Positions 11,831 through 23,840 of a stretch of 64,000 nucleotides of DNA are shown piece after piece. Position numbers and translations under genes: made by a program. Location: positions 5,626 through 69,625 of the forward strand of contig VZRR01007624.1 of the NCBI GenBank assembly GCA_013398015.1, written 5' to 3'. The notes under the pieces are model-generated. The model was not told where the DNA came from and made no database searches. It saw nothing but the letters and a program-made list of their open reading frames with translations. This stretch comes from Oreocharis arfaki (lineage: Eukaryota > Chordata > Aves > Passeriformes > Paramythiidae). How positions within the stretch are numbered: the first letter of the stretch is position 1; each line of letters starts with the position of its first letter.

Positions 11831-14800
11831 ATGCAGACACAAAGGCCAAACCTGCTCCCTCAAGTACCTGTCCAGCACTTATGGGCACCAGATTTCCTTG
11901 AGACTGCTCCCCAGCCAGGCCCACACAAACAAGATTTCAAACCAGTGTGTGATAAACTCAAAGCCAAACCAAAATCTTTAGCTGACAGAAACTGAAGAAA
12001 ATGAAGCTGCAAAGCTGCCAGCAATGTCATTTACACCTGCTGGGAATTTGACCCAATCCATTGACCGCATCCAATTACGCAGACAATAAACCACTGAAAT
12101 TGTCAGGTATTATATACTTTTAACGGAAGATCAAAGGAGTCCTCTATACTGTAAGATCTTGGGGAATTTCTCTCTGTTGGATTGAGAAGAACAAAGATTT
12201 TTAATGTGAGGCAAGTATTCTCTTTTTGCAATATTGCTATTAAATTTACTAGAAACAAAGGATTTCTTTTGTAAGGAAACATATTCTCATGAGAAATTTC
12301 CAATGGAGAAATTTTCCTCCAGCTCTGAATTCCCATCAGATGCCATTCAGGATCTCCTGGTGAGGATGCTAAATTACAGCAACTTTCCCAGACCCGTGTT
12401 AGATCTGGCTAGGGAATGGCAGCACCAGGCCTCAGCTCTCATAGTGACTTGCACCTCTCAGCTTTTGGGCAAAGGTGTTGACACAGCTCACTGCCATCAA
12501 TTTACTTCTTGATAAAGACCAAAAAAAATGGTTTAAGAGAAAAAAAAATTGGAAGATCTGGCTCTACCATAAGATACATAAAGCAGAAGTTCATCCATCT
12601 TCAAACATAGCCAGGCTTCTCACAGCCCCATGTCCACCAAGTGCTAAATGAGCACCAATCAGGGAGTGACTGACACCCCTGCCAAGTCTGTGCACCAACA
12701 TTTTGGTGAGTGAGACCTCAGTGAGACCAATGTGAGACCAATGTTCAAATTTCTATGTCACGGGTTCATTTAGGGAATTTGGATGATTCATATGGAGTCC
12801 ACACTCCTCTTAAAGGGTTAAAGCAAAAGAAGAACTCAGCCTGTGGAGGAGGAGGTATTTGGTGCCACAATGGTTTGCAATCGAAGTGCTTTGGTAATTC
12901 TGCTCTGCTTCTGGTATAGAAGGGATTGTGTAATCCTGCTTTTCCTTCTCTCTTAGAAACCTGTTTTCTGCTAACATTGTTGGAGTCCCGTTGTAGCTGT
13001 TAGCCTGTCACAGTTAAAGTATGGCCTTATTTATTTAAACAAACAAACAAAAAAGACAGACTGTGTGCCTGCTTCTCTTCCTGTAGGAATTTGATCAAAT
13101 TTAGCTTTACAAATGCAGAAATAATTCCATTCAGAAGAGAATCCAGAGATATTGTTGTCTGTATGATATCCAATGCTTTGTTTCAGAAGTGCAGGAAACA
13201 GCGGCTCCATTTTTCAGCATCGAGATTCTTCCTGACTGAAGAAGCACATGGAACCTTTTCACTAAACTTCTCATGTTCTCCCAGCCTGAAGGTTTTTCCA
13301 GCCCTCTCTAGCTCCAGGTCATGTCCTTCTAGTGGCTTGTCAGCTTTCAGATTGTCTCACCTTTTCATTCCTATTTCCCTTTGCATTTGCTCATTATCTC
13401 TCTCCTTCATTCTTAGCAATCTAGTCCTTAGTTAAGGTAAATGTCAACTTTTCTCTCTACTGGCATGAAATGATATTTTAACATTTATGCTCTTGCTTTG
13501 CCTTGACTCATAATTAAAATGATCAAATTAGCTATTTCATTAAAGTCAATGGCCAGACTTCTAACAGAGCCCCTCTTTTAGTATAATTTAACATCAGCAT
13601 ACTGTGCAATGAAGGTGCCTAGCACTTAACATATGCCAGCTGGAATAGATACCAGTTAGCTCTGAACATAACTGAAATAATTTGTCACCACTGAGCCAGC
13701 AAATAATCCTTTACATTGGTTGCTGCAGTTTAAGTATCTGGGGCAAAGTATTCCAGTGCCTGCATTCAACAGTAGTATACAATTTGTCTTAGCTCCTGTT
13801 CCAGATGTCTGAATTAATCACAAGAGCTGGTATGAACCAAGATTGCTTTAACCTACCTTCATGCACCCCTGGTCCACATGGTGGCCTCTTGTCTGCTCAC
13901 AGTGTTGGTTAAAAGAGATTCAAGGTAATAAATGGAGCTCCCACTGTCCATGAAGGTCCAGCACCCAGCACTGCTCTGCCTGTGACCTCTTTTTTCCTGT
14001 GAGGCCCATCATGGACTCCTAATGCATGAGCTGGAGAGAGCAGTTTATCTAAAATCTTTTATTGACTCAGTGCCTAGGAGAGATCCATGAGGGTTACAGA
14101 AAGGTGCTACAACAGTTGTACTGTAACGAGAATGGGTCTGATTAGTGACACACATGTGCCAAAAATTTCCTTGAATGGCTAGGTTAGCACACACAGGAGA
14201 ATAAGGGCTTTGGTATTTAACGGGTTTTTTTAATCTTTGCCTATGCAGAAATGAATCACTTGATACTGATGTATTCTTGTTTTTTTCAGAAATTAACCTC
14301 TCAGTACTGGTAGCAATAACTGAACTGAGCGTGTCTTCTGAGGCATTCAGTGTCCTTTTCCAAGTGTGCTCTATAAAGGGTAAAACTAATTTTACACCAA
14401 TAGGTCTGACTATTAATGACCATTCTGAGGTCTTGCTGTTCCCAGTGGGGGAAAGGGGAACTGGGACAGAGGGCTGAGAAGTCCCTTGGGCAGATGAACT
14501 TGGTGTTCATACTGCCTTCATGGAGAACTACCACCCTTGTGCCCTACAGCAGCATTAGCAAACCCTGTCCCCCAGGGCTCCAGCATGAGCGAGCAGGCAG
14601 AGTGCTCTGCACCACTGGTACCACTAAAGCCCATAACTCTGTAACTCTAGATCCTCAATGTCTATGCTAACTTCATCTGAAAAATCCTCCCTGGCAATTA
14701 CAAGCATTGCAGGGACTGCTGTAAACCACTCTGAAATCATCCTGCTATCACATTGCCTGTGCTGTGGCCTATGGAGAAGGTTTGCTTCCCACAGAATGAA

Positions 14801-15314
14801 GGCACTGCAGTTTCAGTGGGACAGGGTGGGTTTTTGCTTCTTTGTCTGTGATGTTCCATATGGGAATCTTTTAATGCCGTGACAGTATTGGAAATTGCAG
14901 AAAGTCAAGGATATTTGAGACAGGTTCTGTGAGCACTGAATGCACAGTGCACTGAGTAGTGGCATTGGGGTGAGGGTATTTTGGAGAGGAGAGGAACTTT
15001 GGAGAGGAGAAGATCTTTGCAACAAGGAGCACTACAGACGTAGAAACTATACTATGCATTAAATATGTCTGTTTACTCTCTTTACTTTTATGTTTTCATG
15101 TTCATTTCATCACAATGACATCTGTGCTGATGAATTTTGCCATTAGAAGCTAAGATAATACCTCAATGATTATTTTATAAGTAGCTTACTTTGTGACGTA
15201 ATCTTACCCAGATAGGTATTGCTTCCCATATTTCATATTTGCCCTTATTAAGGCCAAAGACTTCATTAACTCCTGGTGTGTGCTTATAGAAATGATAGAG
15301 ACGAATTCTTTTCA
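11831..15314. other. Unique AT-rich noncoding sequence
   Basis: No gene is seen. There is a short 11-bp tandem duplication (GAGACCAATGT) near 12723-12745. A repeat-free AT-rich island at about 13470-13640 holds an AP-1-type TGACTCA and several TAATTA/TTAAT words. A second tandem duplication of a GGAGAGGAG-containing unit lies near 14980-15015. Confidence 0.5.
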
Positions 15315-15592
15315 GGGGTGCAGAGCGAAAAGGTGAGAAGCATCAGACACAGGTTGCAGTAAGAGAAAATTCTGCAATTTGCAAGGAAGTGTTTTTCACA
15401 ACATTACAGCTAAGCACTGAAACAGGCTGTCCAGGCAGACTGTGATTTCTCCGTTCTGAGATATCTTAAACTCTCTTGGAGGGAACCCTCAAGCAAACTG
15501 ATCCAGCTATGAGATCAGTGTTGCTTAGAACAGGAAGTTGAAATAGAGGCCTCCAGAGGTACTTCCTAATCTACAGTAATCCCTGATTCTAA
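15315..15592 (+). mobile_element. Old, divergent CR1 LINE 3' fragment
   Basis: The order of landmarks follows a CR1 3' UTR: CAGGTTGCAGTAAGAGAAA, the AAGGAAGTGTTTTTCACAAC block, CACTGAAACAGGCTGTCCAG, GAGATATCTTAAACTCTCTTGGA, GCCTCCAGAGGTACTTCC and a CCCTGATTCT end. It is much more diverged than the copies at 24 or 62 kb, so it is an older insertion. Confidence 0.7.
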
Positions 15593-17390
15593 AATCCAAG
15601 ATGAATGTATTATCCAGAGTGTTCAGGCAAAGGGCAATACTATTCATTTTAAATGGCATGGAAGATGGATCTGAAGGCTTCTATCCTTGAGTTCATGATT
15701 TTCTTCAGCCTTTGAGATGAAGAGTTACCAGGTTCCTTGTGAATGATGTCTCTTGGAAAGCAACGTGTAATGCACTTCCAGAAGCTTAGACAGCAAAATA
15801 TAATTGAATCAAGCAGCAGACAGACTCAGAATTTGGGTTGAGAGCTGTTTTTCCAGAAGACTTTACTCTTAGATTTCCTGCCAACCAATGATGGAAAAGA
15901 AACAATACACATAACATATGTGTGTAGGCAAAGCTGCTTGACCTTAGTCAATCATACATTCATAGAAAAGAGTTCATGGTGGCTCAGTGGCAGAAATCAT
16001 TCAGCTTCAGCACATTATTTCAGCCATAACCTATTCATGGACAATTTGTGAAGAAAAGGAAAAAAAAAAAAAAGAGAAAATTAACAATTATCAGAGAAAT
16101 TATGGATGGCAATTTACTCTCCCAAAACTGCCTGTTCTATATCCTTCTTTAATGTTATCCTACCTCAGAGCTTGCAGGAAGGAAGGCTGATATATATTAG
16201 CCAGGCTACTGCATTAGCTGTCACTCAACAAATGAGGAAATCATTGTATTTGCAAACTCTGCAAGCAGATCACTGTAAGCAATCTTCAAGAACCTGCACT
16301 TTGACTTCACTCTCATGTAACTGTTGGCGTGTTGGCAAATAGAACTGGCACTGTTTAATTTAAAGTTTGATTTATCATTGCTGTGACAGTGGACACTCAT
16401 GTTGGCCTTTTTTTTGTTGTTGTTAATAAAAAGCTAAATTCTTTGCTTTTAACTTAAGTCTGCACAAATATTTATAATGGCATCATTAGGTCTTTAAGGC
16501 TTAAATAACAACTAAGTTCAGACCAAAATTATAAATAAGTTTGGGTTTGTATTTTAAAAGCACCTGTTCTATCTAAGCCATGGTCACATAAGGACTTTGC
16601 CTCACTCTACCCTCCCCCAAAACTTGATTCTATAATTCTAATGTTGCCAAAACCCATGAAGTTTTACTCTGGGATGCATAGGTTGCCCTGTGATTTAAAG
16701 GAGAGCTGAAAACAGAGTTTAAAAAAAAGACACTCAATAAAATTTCTTCATTGGATATATGGATCAAACAAACATCTGGATGTGAACTCTTTTCAACTGA
16801 ATTTCCTCACAGGGTCCTGGTTATTCCTGGGCTTCATGACATTATTGAATAGGGATGAGACTATTCATAATCTGAACACCAGGGTCTTTGAATATGCCTT
16901 TAGCTGAGCTCCAAAAATTGCAGCAAAGCATTAATCTATTGGACTGTGCATTCACAATGCTGCCAAGAATTCTGAAGGGCTCGCAGTGCAGTTTTTATGA
17001 TTTCCTGCTCTAGCAGAAGTAAGCAGTGCTTGGAGAGCTGATCTGGTACTGCTGAACTGCATTTCTCATCAGTGGATCATCGTTATCCTGTGTTAGCACC
17101 TTCTGCTCCACACTCCATGTTCAGCCTGTCTCTCTCACAGTTAGATCCCTGCACCAGTCCACTTCTTTTCAGAAGGCAGCAGCTTTTTCAGGTGGGACCC
17201 AAATTTCTTCTGCACATTATGCCATCCCAGACATTGGCCAGAAGAGGATTCTTAAGAAAGAGAAAGAGCTGAATCGGTGTGTGCTGACATTTGCCCATTT
17301 TCTGTGACTTGTCGTCCAGGAACTCCTGAGACAGGCATTGTGTGAATGTATTTAATAGTCCTTAGCATATTTTCTTCTATGAACCTGCCT
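15593..17390. other. Unique AT-rich sequence with poly-A run
   Basis: No gene is supported. A poly-A/purine run lies at about 16059-16080 and T-rich runs near 16410. Short open frames here have neither splice signals nor recognisable protein content. Confidence 0.55.
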
Positions 17391-17930
17391 AATCACTTCT
17401 TGAACCCACATAAACTTATAACATCTACAGCATTCCATGGGAAGAAATTTCACAGCCTAATTATACATTACACAAGGGACAGTATCCTCTTGTTTGCTCT
17501 GAACCTGCAGCCTGGTAGTTTCATTACTATCCCCTAGTTCTTGTATTGAAAGAGGGCATGAAGTAAGCTATAATTTTCTCCATACCACTCAGGTTTTAAA
17601 ACTCCTTAAAAATTCTTTAAAACTCTATAATTCGTCCTCTGCCATTCACTTTTGAGGGAGAAGATTCTTAGTCTTTTAATCATCCCTCAGACAGTTATCC
17701 CTTGCTGTGTCACCCTTTCCATGAAATTCATTTCTACTGTAGCTTTTTGAGATAGATGGAACACAACTCCAGTCATCAGGATGTCAGCAATGTGGGGTCA
17801 CACAGGTACAATGAAGTTCTCTTTTATGATGTCACCTCCTTTTTCCAGCATCTGATTTGTATTTTTGACCCCCTGTGGAGCACCACAGATATGTTTCCAT
17901 GCAAATTATTACTGTACTTTCAAAACTTTG
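17391..17930 (-). mobile_element. Ancient L3/CR1-type LINE fragment
   Basis: On the plus strand this reads as the reverse complement of the old CR1/L3 consensus that is abundant in turtles and crocodilians. Landmarks are a CCATGGGAAGAAATTTCACA block (17436), CTGAACCTGCAGCCTGGTAG, TTTCATTACTATCCCCTAGT, TTTTAATCATCCCTCAGACA and TTTTTGAGATAGATGGAACA. A GACCCCCTGTGGAGCACCAC segment comes near the end. Divergence is high but the order is preserved over about 540 bp. The assignment is from memory of the consensus. Confidence 0.65.
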
Positions 17931-18080
17931 CTTCTAAGTGAAATAAACAACTGCTCTTCACGTGCTCAAACATTTCTGTATCTCCACAGGCTAAGCAACT
18001 TCTGTCTAAGCCCTTCAAACTTTCCTTCACTTAATTAGCCTAATCCTGACCCAGTGGTTATTCCTGCATGTTGATCCCAC

Positions 18081-18410
18081 ATAATCATGGAATCATTGAA
18101 AGGTTTGGGTTAGAAGGGATGTTAAAGATCATTCAGTTCCAACTCCCTGCCATGGGTAGAGACACCTTGCACTATCCCAGGTTGCTCCCAGCCCCGCCCA
18201 ACCTGGCCTTGGAGACTTCCAGGGATGGGACATCACAGCTTCTCTGGGTAACCTGTGCCAGGGCCTCACCACCTTCACAGTAAAGAATTTCTTCCTAATC
18301 TAAACCTGCCCTCTTTCAGTTTAAAGGCATTCCCCTTTGTCCTATCACCACTGGCCTTGTCAAAATTCCCTCTCTAGATCTCCTGCAGGTCCTCTTTAGC
18401 TACTGAAGGT
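18081..18410 (-). mobile_element. CR1 LINE 3' fragment, antisense
   Basis: The reverse complement of an avian CR1 3' end starts with ATAATCATGGAATCATTGAA at 18081 and continues through GGTTTGGGTTAGAAGGGAT and CTGCCATGGGTAGAGACACC. CAACCTGGCCTTGGAGACTT, GCCAGGGCCTCACCACCTTC and AAGAATTTCTTCCTAATCTA follow. The end near 18410 is the 5' truncation point. It lies about 240 bp before the solo LTR. Confidence 0.95.
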
Positions 18411-18649
18411 GGTAAATTCTGTCTTCTGTCCACGATGGTGGAGGATTGGTGCCTTTTTTTGCATCTACAGGACCCTGATATATCTGTAGTTAGTGGAACA
18501 ATTTCTTTGCATAGAAAAAATGTGAGTTTCCAGAGGGGCTTAAAACTTACTGGCATGTTATAATGGAAAGGATGAAGCACCACCCGTAAAACACACACAG
18601 GAATGTTCATCTGTGTGAACCAGAAACTGGCATTGTTTCTTTGTACTGA

Positions 18650-18654
18650 ACATC
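18650..18654. repeat. Target-site duplication, left copy (ACATC)
   Basis: ACATC immediately precedes the LTR's 5' TG. The identical ACATC follows the LTR's terminal CA at 19270-19274. A perfect 5-bp duplication is direct evidence of retroviral-type integration. Confidence 0.85.
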
Positions 18655-19269
18655 TGTCTTGGGGTGACTTTATGATGTGCATCCCCTATCGCCTGCTCTA
18701 TGCCTAGACATGAATCCTGTGTCCTTTTCTGTAGCTTTAAGGCAGACCTTTAAGAGAAAGGGGGGGAAGCCAGTGGAACTCCTTTGGCGCTGTGTTCAAA
18801 AGTACAGAGATAACTCGCTCACCTCTCCTCAGCTCGGCTCTCTGCAGCAGGGAAGAGAGTGACATTCTCCCGCTTTCGAGCTAGCTTTTTGTTTGTTAGC
18901 TAAAGCAAGGAGTTTTCCTGGAACTTCGGTTTCTTCTTCTTCGTTTCGACTGTTCAACAACACCAGAACATCCCGGGAGATCTTACAGCAGCCCGGAGGA
19001 GCCCAAGCCAACCCAGCTCCGGAGAGGAGAAAGCCACACCCACAAAGGACTCTGAAATTTACCAGGTTCTCTCCACAGCGAGAGGTTTTATTATTTAGCA
19101 TTATTCTTTTCCCGAGCCTGTGTGCGCTGTGTTTGTTAAATAAATAACTTTTTTTTCCTTTTTCACTTTCCTCTGAGGAACTTCTTTCCCCAACCTGGTG
19201 GGGGAGGGGCAGCTGAAACCCACCTTCTATCAGAGGATATTTTCCTCCAGTTTGTCTCAAACCGGGACA
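18655..19269 (+). mobile_element. Solo ERV LTR (615 bp)
   Basis: The element starts TGTCTTGGGG and ends CCGGGACA, so TGTC and GACA form the short inverted termini typical of LTRs. It is flanked by the perfect 5-bp duplication ACATC. A polyadenylation signal AATAAA lies at 19139-19144, followed by a T-rich run and a U5-like region of about 120 bp, which fixes the plus orientation. No primer-binding site, gag/pol sequence or partner LTR lies nearby, so this is a solo LTR left by recombination. A 5-bp duplication fits ERVL or some class I elements; the family is not determined. The 84- and 143-codon open frames inside it are not genes. Confidence 0.88.
19139..19144 (+). promoter_or_regulatory. 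AATAAA polyadenylation signal inside solo LTR
   Basis: AATAAA is followed at once by ATAAC and a run of T, at the expected R/U5 position about 125 bp before the LTR end. Confidence 0.6.
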
Positions 19270-19274
19270 ACATC
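19270..19274. repeat. Target-site duplication, right copy (ACATC)
   Basis: It is identical to 18650-18654 and abuts the GACA end of the LTR. Confidence 0.85.
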
Positions 19275-19343
19275 TGTATAAATCAGGTTATTGCACACCT
19301 TCCACCACATGGACATGCGTTTCTGAGAAACACAAGACAGGAC

Positions 19344-19394
19344 ATGAAATGAAATGAAATGAAATGAAACGAAATGAAATGAAATGAAATGAAT
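19344..19394. repeat. (ATGAA)n pentanucleotide microsatellite
   Basis: About ten copies of ATGAA/GAAAT run with a single interruption (GAAAC). The array sits between the two LTRs. Confidence 0.95.
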
Positions 19395-19419
19395 GCAATA
19401 CGGACTAATTATTCAGTTA

Positions 19420-19866
19420 TGTGAGAAACGAGCCTCACTCTCAAAAAACTTTAACACTTTATTTAAACTGACAATAGGGGACAAAAATAATCCATGAAGT
19501 AGGAGTATACAGCACTGGGTGTTTTTGCCATAGACAAGGCACAGCAAAAAGATGACCCCCTCACCCAAGGATACAGTTTTTATAGCCCCCAGGATGAGCA
19601 TAGCACCTCCATAGTACCGCCTCTTCTGGCTATTTTCGTTATATCGCTGTTTCTCAGTTGGATTGGCTGACTCGTTGTCAAGGGCTTCACACTGGCTGAC
19701 AGCTATCCAATCGCTGTACTCTGCTTCTCCCTTTATGCTAATGTGGAGAAAGTCAACACCCATCACCGTTGTGAAGAAATATTTAAGGGATAACGTGGAA
19801 TTCCCATAACTTGAGAACTTGGAACCATTAATCATAAACTCATCTAACACTAAACTTTCCAAAACA
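19420..19866 (-). mobile_element. Probable second ERV LTR, minus strand
   Basis: Read on the minus strand, the segment begins TGTTTTGG and ends CTCACA. In between it has the full architecture of an LTR. CCAAT-type boxes lie in the U3 part (19660-19710). A TATAAAAA box is the complement of 19577-19584. An AATAAA signal lies 115 bp further on (complement of 19458-19463), and a short U5 follows. I could not find an exact target-site duplication, so the ends are approximate or the copy is old. The 149-codon open frame at 19413-19862 runs through this structure and is not evidence of a gene. It is a different family from the LTR at 18655. Confidence 0.6.
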
Positions 19867-22599
19867 CTGATAAACTTATAGATCTATTATGAAAGCCAAC
19901 TCTACAACCCGTGTTTTTCACAGTTGCCAGAATTTTGCACGGCACGTAACAGAGAGGGCACAGACCAACACCGTCCGTGAAGGACTCAGAAAAACAGCAG
20001 ATTTGCAAGCACCCAAGCAGAAGTGTGACTGGGTCAAGTTCGTTTCTCTGGTTGTCTCTCTGCCCAATGGCAGCAGTGGGAATGAAGACATATGTGAAAA
20101 TTCAAAAATGCAGAATTTTTGAGAGAAAAAAACCAACATTAAGGCTACCCATGCTGAGTGAGCAGGATGGAGCTCTGGATGCTCTTGAACTGAACTACAC
20201 CTTCTGTCATTTTCTTCAGCTGCTCTGTTTAGTCCACTGCTCTGGTTTTTTGTGAAATATTGTTAAAAAGAAGATGTGGAATCAGCGGTGATGGAATCAC
20301 TGAACCACAAAGTAAGGTGATTACCTGAGAGCCCCTTCAGTTACCTGACAACTATTAGTGTGGTATTATTCTGAGCCTTCTTCAAATGCATGTCACCTCT
20401 CTCTTCATAGCATATCTGAGCCCTTCAGTCTCTGGAAAACAATTTTTTTATCACACTATAAAGATGGAATCCTTGAAAGGTTACAGCTTAAGCTTACTAT
20501 CCAGGCAGACATTTCAAGGTTGCAGAAGTGTGTTACATATAAGACACACCTAACCTTATTCCTATATACAAAACAGAGTATTGCTTGACCCAGAATTCAT
20601 CTAAACTGGCAGATCAAAAGTAGAACTAGAATTCTTCTTGATCTCCTTGATTATCTTTGTGTACTGTTCTCCAAATACAATTCATGCTGGAGTATACAGA
20701 GGTTATGACGTGGCAGCCATTCTGGATACAAATCTGCCACTGACTGGGGGAAGTGTGGCCATTCTGCAGATTACTCCATTGTAGACCATACTGGCCCTGG
20801 TATTTCTGTGATTGGGAAATTGGCAAAGTAAGTTCTCTAAATGCAGATTTTCTAAGTTAAAGGATGATTTTTTCCCTGATATTTTTCAATACTTCAGTTA
20901 GGTCATGATTATGGATAATTCTGGGGAGCCATGAACCCCAGTGTCACAGAGATTGCAGACCAGCCTTCTAGATCTGTCAACAAAAAGGCTTATCTTCTTT
21001 CAAAACACCTCAGATCCATAAAATATTTCTAGATGTGGGGTTTTCTGTCTACATCTGATGAATGGAGAAATTAATTTGGTGAGCTCAGAGAATACTGGAG
21101 GAAAATCTGTGTCTGCCAAACCATTGAGCTGGCAAAGAATTTCCTGAGGACTTCAGCAACTTGCAGCTGGCCAAAGGCCTGTTATTTGTCTAATTTATTG
21201 ACAACAGTAATATTTTCCTTCTTCAGGCATCGAGCTGAAAGATATCATGATGTACTTGGGCTGTAGCCCTGTGAAGGAGACCGAAGATTGGGTTTGCTCA
21301 TCCCATGCCTTCCACAAAACTCTTGACAAGAGTTTTCCACTCGCCCTTAAAGCAAATAGCTCTGGTAGATATAAATACTTGGTTATCTGGTTTGATGTAT
21401 GCCTGTAAGTTCCTTCATAGGCGATGTTGGACATTGTGTCCTTGGAATTTCCACTGGGATCTGACAAGTAAAAGTATTGCAGAAATTCTGAATTCTGTGA
21501 AATGAGCACAGCTGGATATTAGCCAGTCAGTCAGAAGAAACTGAAGTCCTGGAAAACACCAGCAAGCATCTCATCCAACTATTCAGAGAGCTTACCGAAG
21601 GCTGGAAGTCTGTGTTCACTTTCTTCTGCCTGAGATGAGAAGCAGACTGGTGGTCATATCTGCTATCCATAAATGCACCTTCATGGCTTCTGCCCTTTGG
21701 GTAAGGTGAGGGAACAGCTCCATCATTTGTGTTGAAATTCTTTGTGCTGAAATTAAAAAAAAAAGATTCGCTCAGTACAGAGACAAGAATGAAAATGAAT
21801 CACCATTGAGGGATGAGCGTATTCTACTGGGAGGGAAAGAGTTTGAAGCTCCAAGTCTTCTTCAGAAGGCTGTGTGTTGTATGTATTTGTGTGATGGACA
21901 CTTCATCTCACATCCCAAGGCTTCCCCACTCCAGCACTGCACCAACTACCTGCCAATCAGACTATCAGATTAGTACACACACTTTTTTTGGATGCCACCT
22001 CTGGTTTCCATAGAAACTGTATTAAGCCTCATCCTCTCTCTCTCAATTAGGACTTTTATAATTTCTCCACCCTTATGAAATCATTTGTGGTTCCCATGGT
22101 AATCACTGAAAATTTGTTATTTCTCAAGTACTCCTTCTTAATCAGAGGCTTCACCAATAGCAATGTCCTGCTGGAGCAGTAAAAGCCACGAGAAGGTTCT
22201 AATCCTCTTTTGGAGTGAGTAGCATGTCCTTTGCTCATCCTTAAGGCCATGCACCATAAATCCCACCTGAGCCTCCTAACTCTGACATCAAGGTTTTGGT
22301 CACTGTGGAGTTCACTACATTCACTGAGCCTGCTGCTGTGTCCCCATTTTATTGATTGCAAAGGTGACGGGCACAGACTTGCACTCACTTCGTCCAAGAT
22401 GTTTCCATTGGTCAGGCTGTCTCAACAAAGCTCGTAGGAGAATTCAGATCTCCTTTGCTGAATTTACCTCCTATCTAATCCCCTTTACACTGGAGTGCCA
22501 TGCACTCTCATATGAGACATCTGCCCCAAGTCCAAATGTCTCATGTACATTCATTTCATGTTCAGGTGTTTAAAACACCATATAGCAATGCAAACCAAA
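19867..22599. other. Unique noncoding sequence
   Basis: I see no gene, RNA or identifiable repeat on either strand. Confidence 0.55.
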
Positions 22600-22634
22600 T
22601 TATATATATATATATGTATATATACACACACAGA
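22600..22634. repeat. (TA)n-(CA)n microsatellite
   Basis: TATATATATATATATGTATA runs into ACACACACA. It is a short dinucleotide array of about 35 bp. Confidence 0.9.
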
Positions 22635-23840
22635 GACATAGACTACATTTATCACACATTTTATTCACTCTCCTTCAAGCCTACGGCGATTTCCATGTAT
22701 GATAATATGTCCTACCACAGTCCCAGACCGAGGTTTGCTTTGACACGAAACAGAGCTGCAGCTGATCTCAGCCCATTTTTTTCAAGGCAGCCCACAGTGG
22801 TCCTCCTCTACAGCAGCCCTGCTTGGAGTCCTGCTCTGGGCATGTTATCAAGGTTCAGAAGCAAGTCCTGTGGATGGTATCCTCTGGCCTTTCTGACTCA
22901 ACTCCAGCATTTCAGCAACTCCTATCTTTATCCATCTGTGACGATACCAGACAACTTTCCATCAAATACTGGTTGTACTTGCCTCTTGCAGCTCAGTCTG
23001 GACTTCTCCCTGCACTGAGTCATAAAAACCGAATTAACTGTGTTTCAAATTTCAGTTTAATATAAAATACAGATATGTGTGTGTGTATGTATCTTCTGGA
23101 TGTACAAGGCATCACTTGATGCAGTAAAATCCCATCCTCATCTGTTCTGGTGAAACCAGGACCTCACCCAGGAGTTTCAAGTTGAGAGGAGACTACTGTA
23201 ACCCATTATCATAATTTCCAGCCAGCAAACACTGCACTGAGTTTCTCCTTCCTCTTTCAAATAAGCAATAACTTTTGGAAAGATAGCCATTCTTGACTGT
23301 AAAAAATAAAGAGAAAGGACACCATTTTTCCTCTGCAGAGCTGTCTGAGTAGTTACTTGCTAGGGATTCATTTTTTGTTTGCAGTAAAATATGCTACATG
23401 ACACACATCGATCCTACAGAAATTGCTATCTTGTGTATCCCTGTGTATTCAATTCCCTTTTGGTCCTGCTCCCTCAGCACAATATATCATCCCACAGAGA
23501 CATATCAGGCTTTTTTTTTTGCTTTTTTTTTTTAGGAAAAATCATATTGTGTACTTCAGATGTGGAACTTCTTTCTTGAGTGACATTAATCCAGGGTCTG
23601 AGCTGGTAGGATGTGATCTTGGTGTGACCATGTGAATATCACCATGCACTGGAGATTATGTTTGTGGTGAAAGCCGACATCTGAAAGGGGAAGTGTTATC
23701 TGCAGCACTGTAGAAAGGGTTCACTGATGGACAAGGTGATAAATAACTACAACCTCGTGGAGAAATGCTCCATTTTATTCATCAGATCAGGTTATCTCCC
23801 ATACCCACAGAAACCCAAGTCTGTTCATGCCGCATGTCAG
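22635..23840. other. Unique noncoding sequence
   Basis: It contains poly-T runs at about 23511-23534 and a short GT stretch near 23078-23092. No exon or repeat family is recognisable. Confidence 0.55.

Noticed and set aside
18829..19260. 143-codon minus-strand open frame
   Set aside because: It lies inside the solo LTR and antisense to it.
19413..19862. 149-codon minus-strand open frame
   Set aside because: It coincides with the minus-strand LTR and crosses its TATA box and polyadenylation signal, so it is not a protein gene.
22320..22400. Possible fourth MIR-like segment (CCCCATTTTATTGATTGCAA)
   Set aside because: Only one block matches, and the following MIR landmarks are absent.
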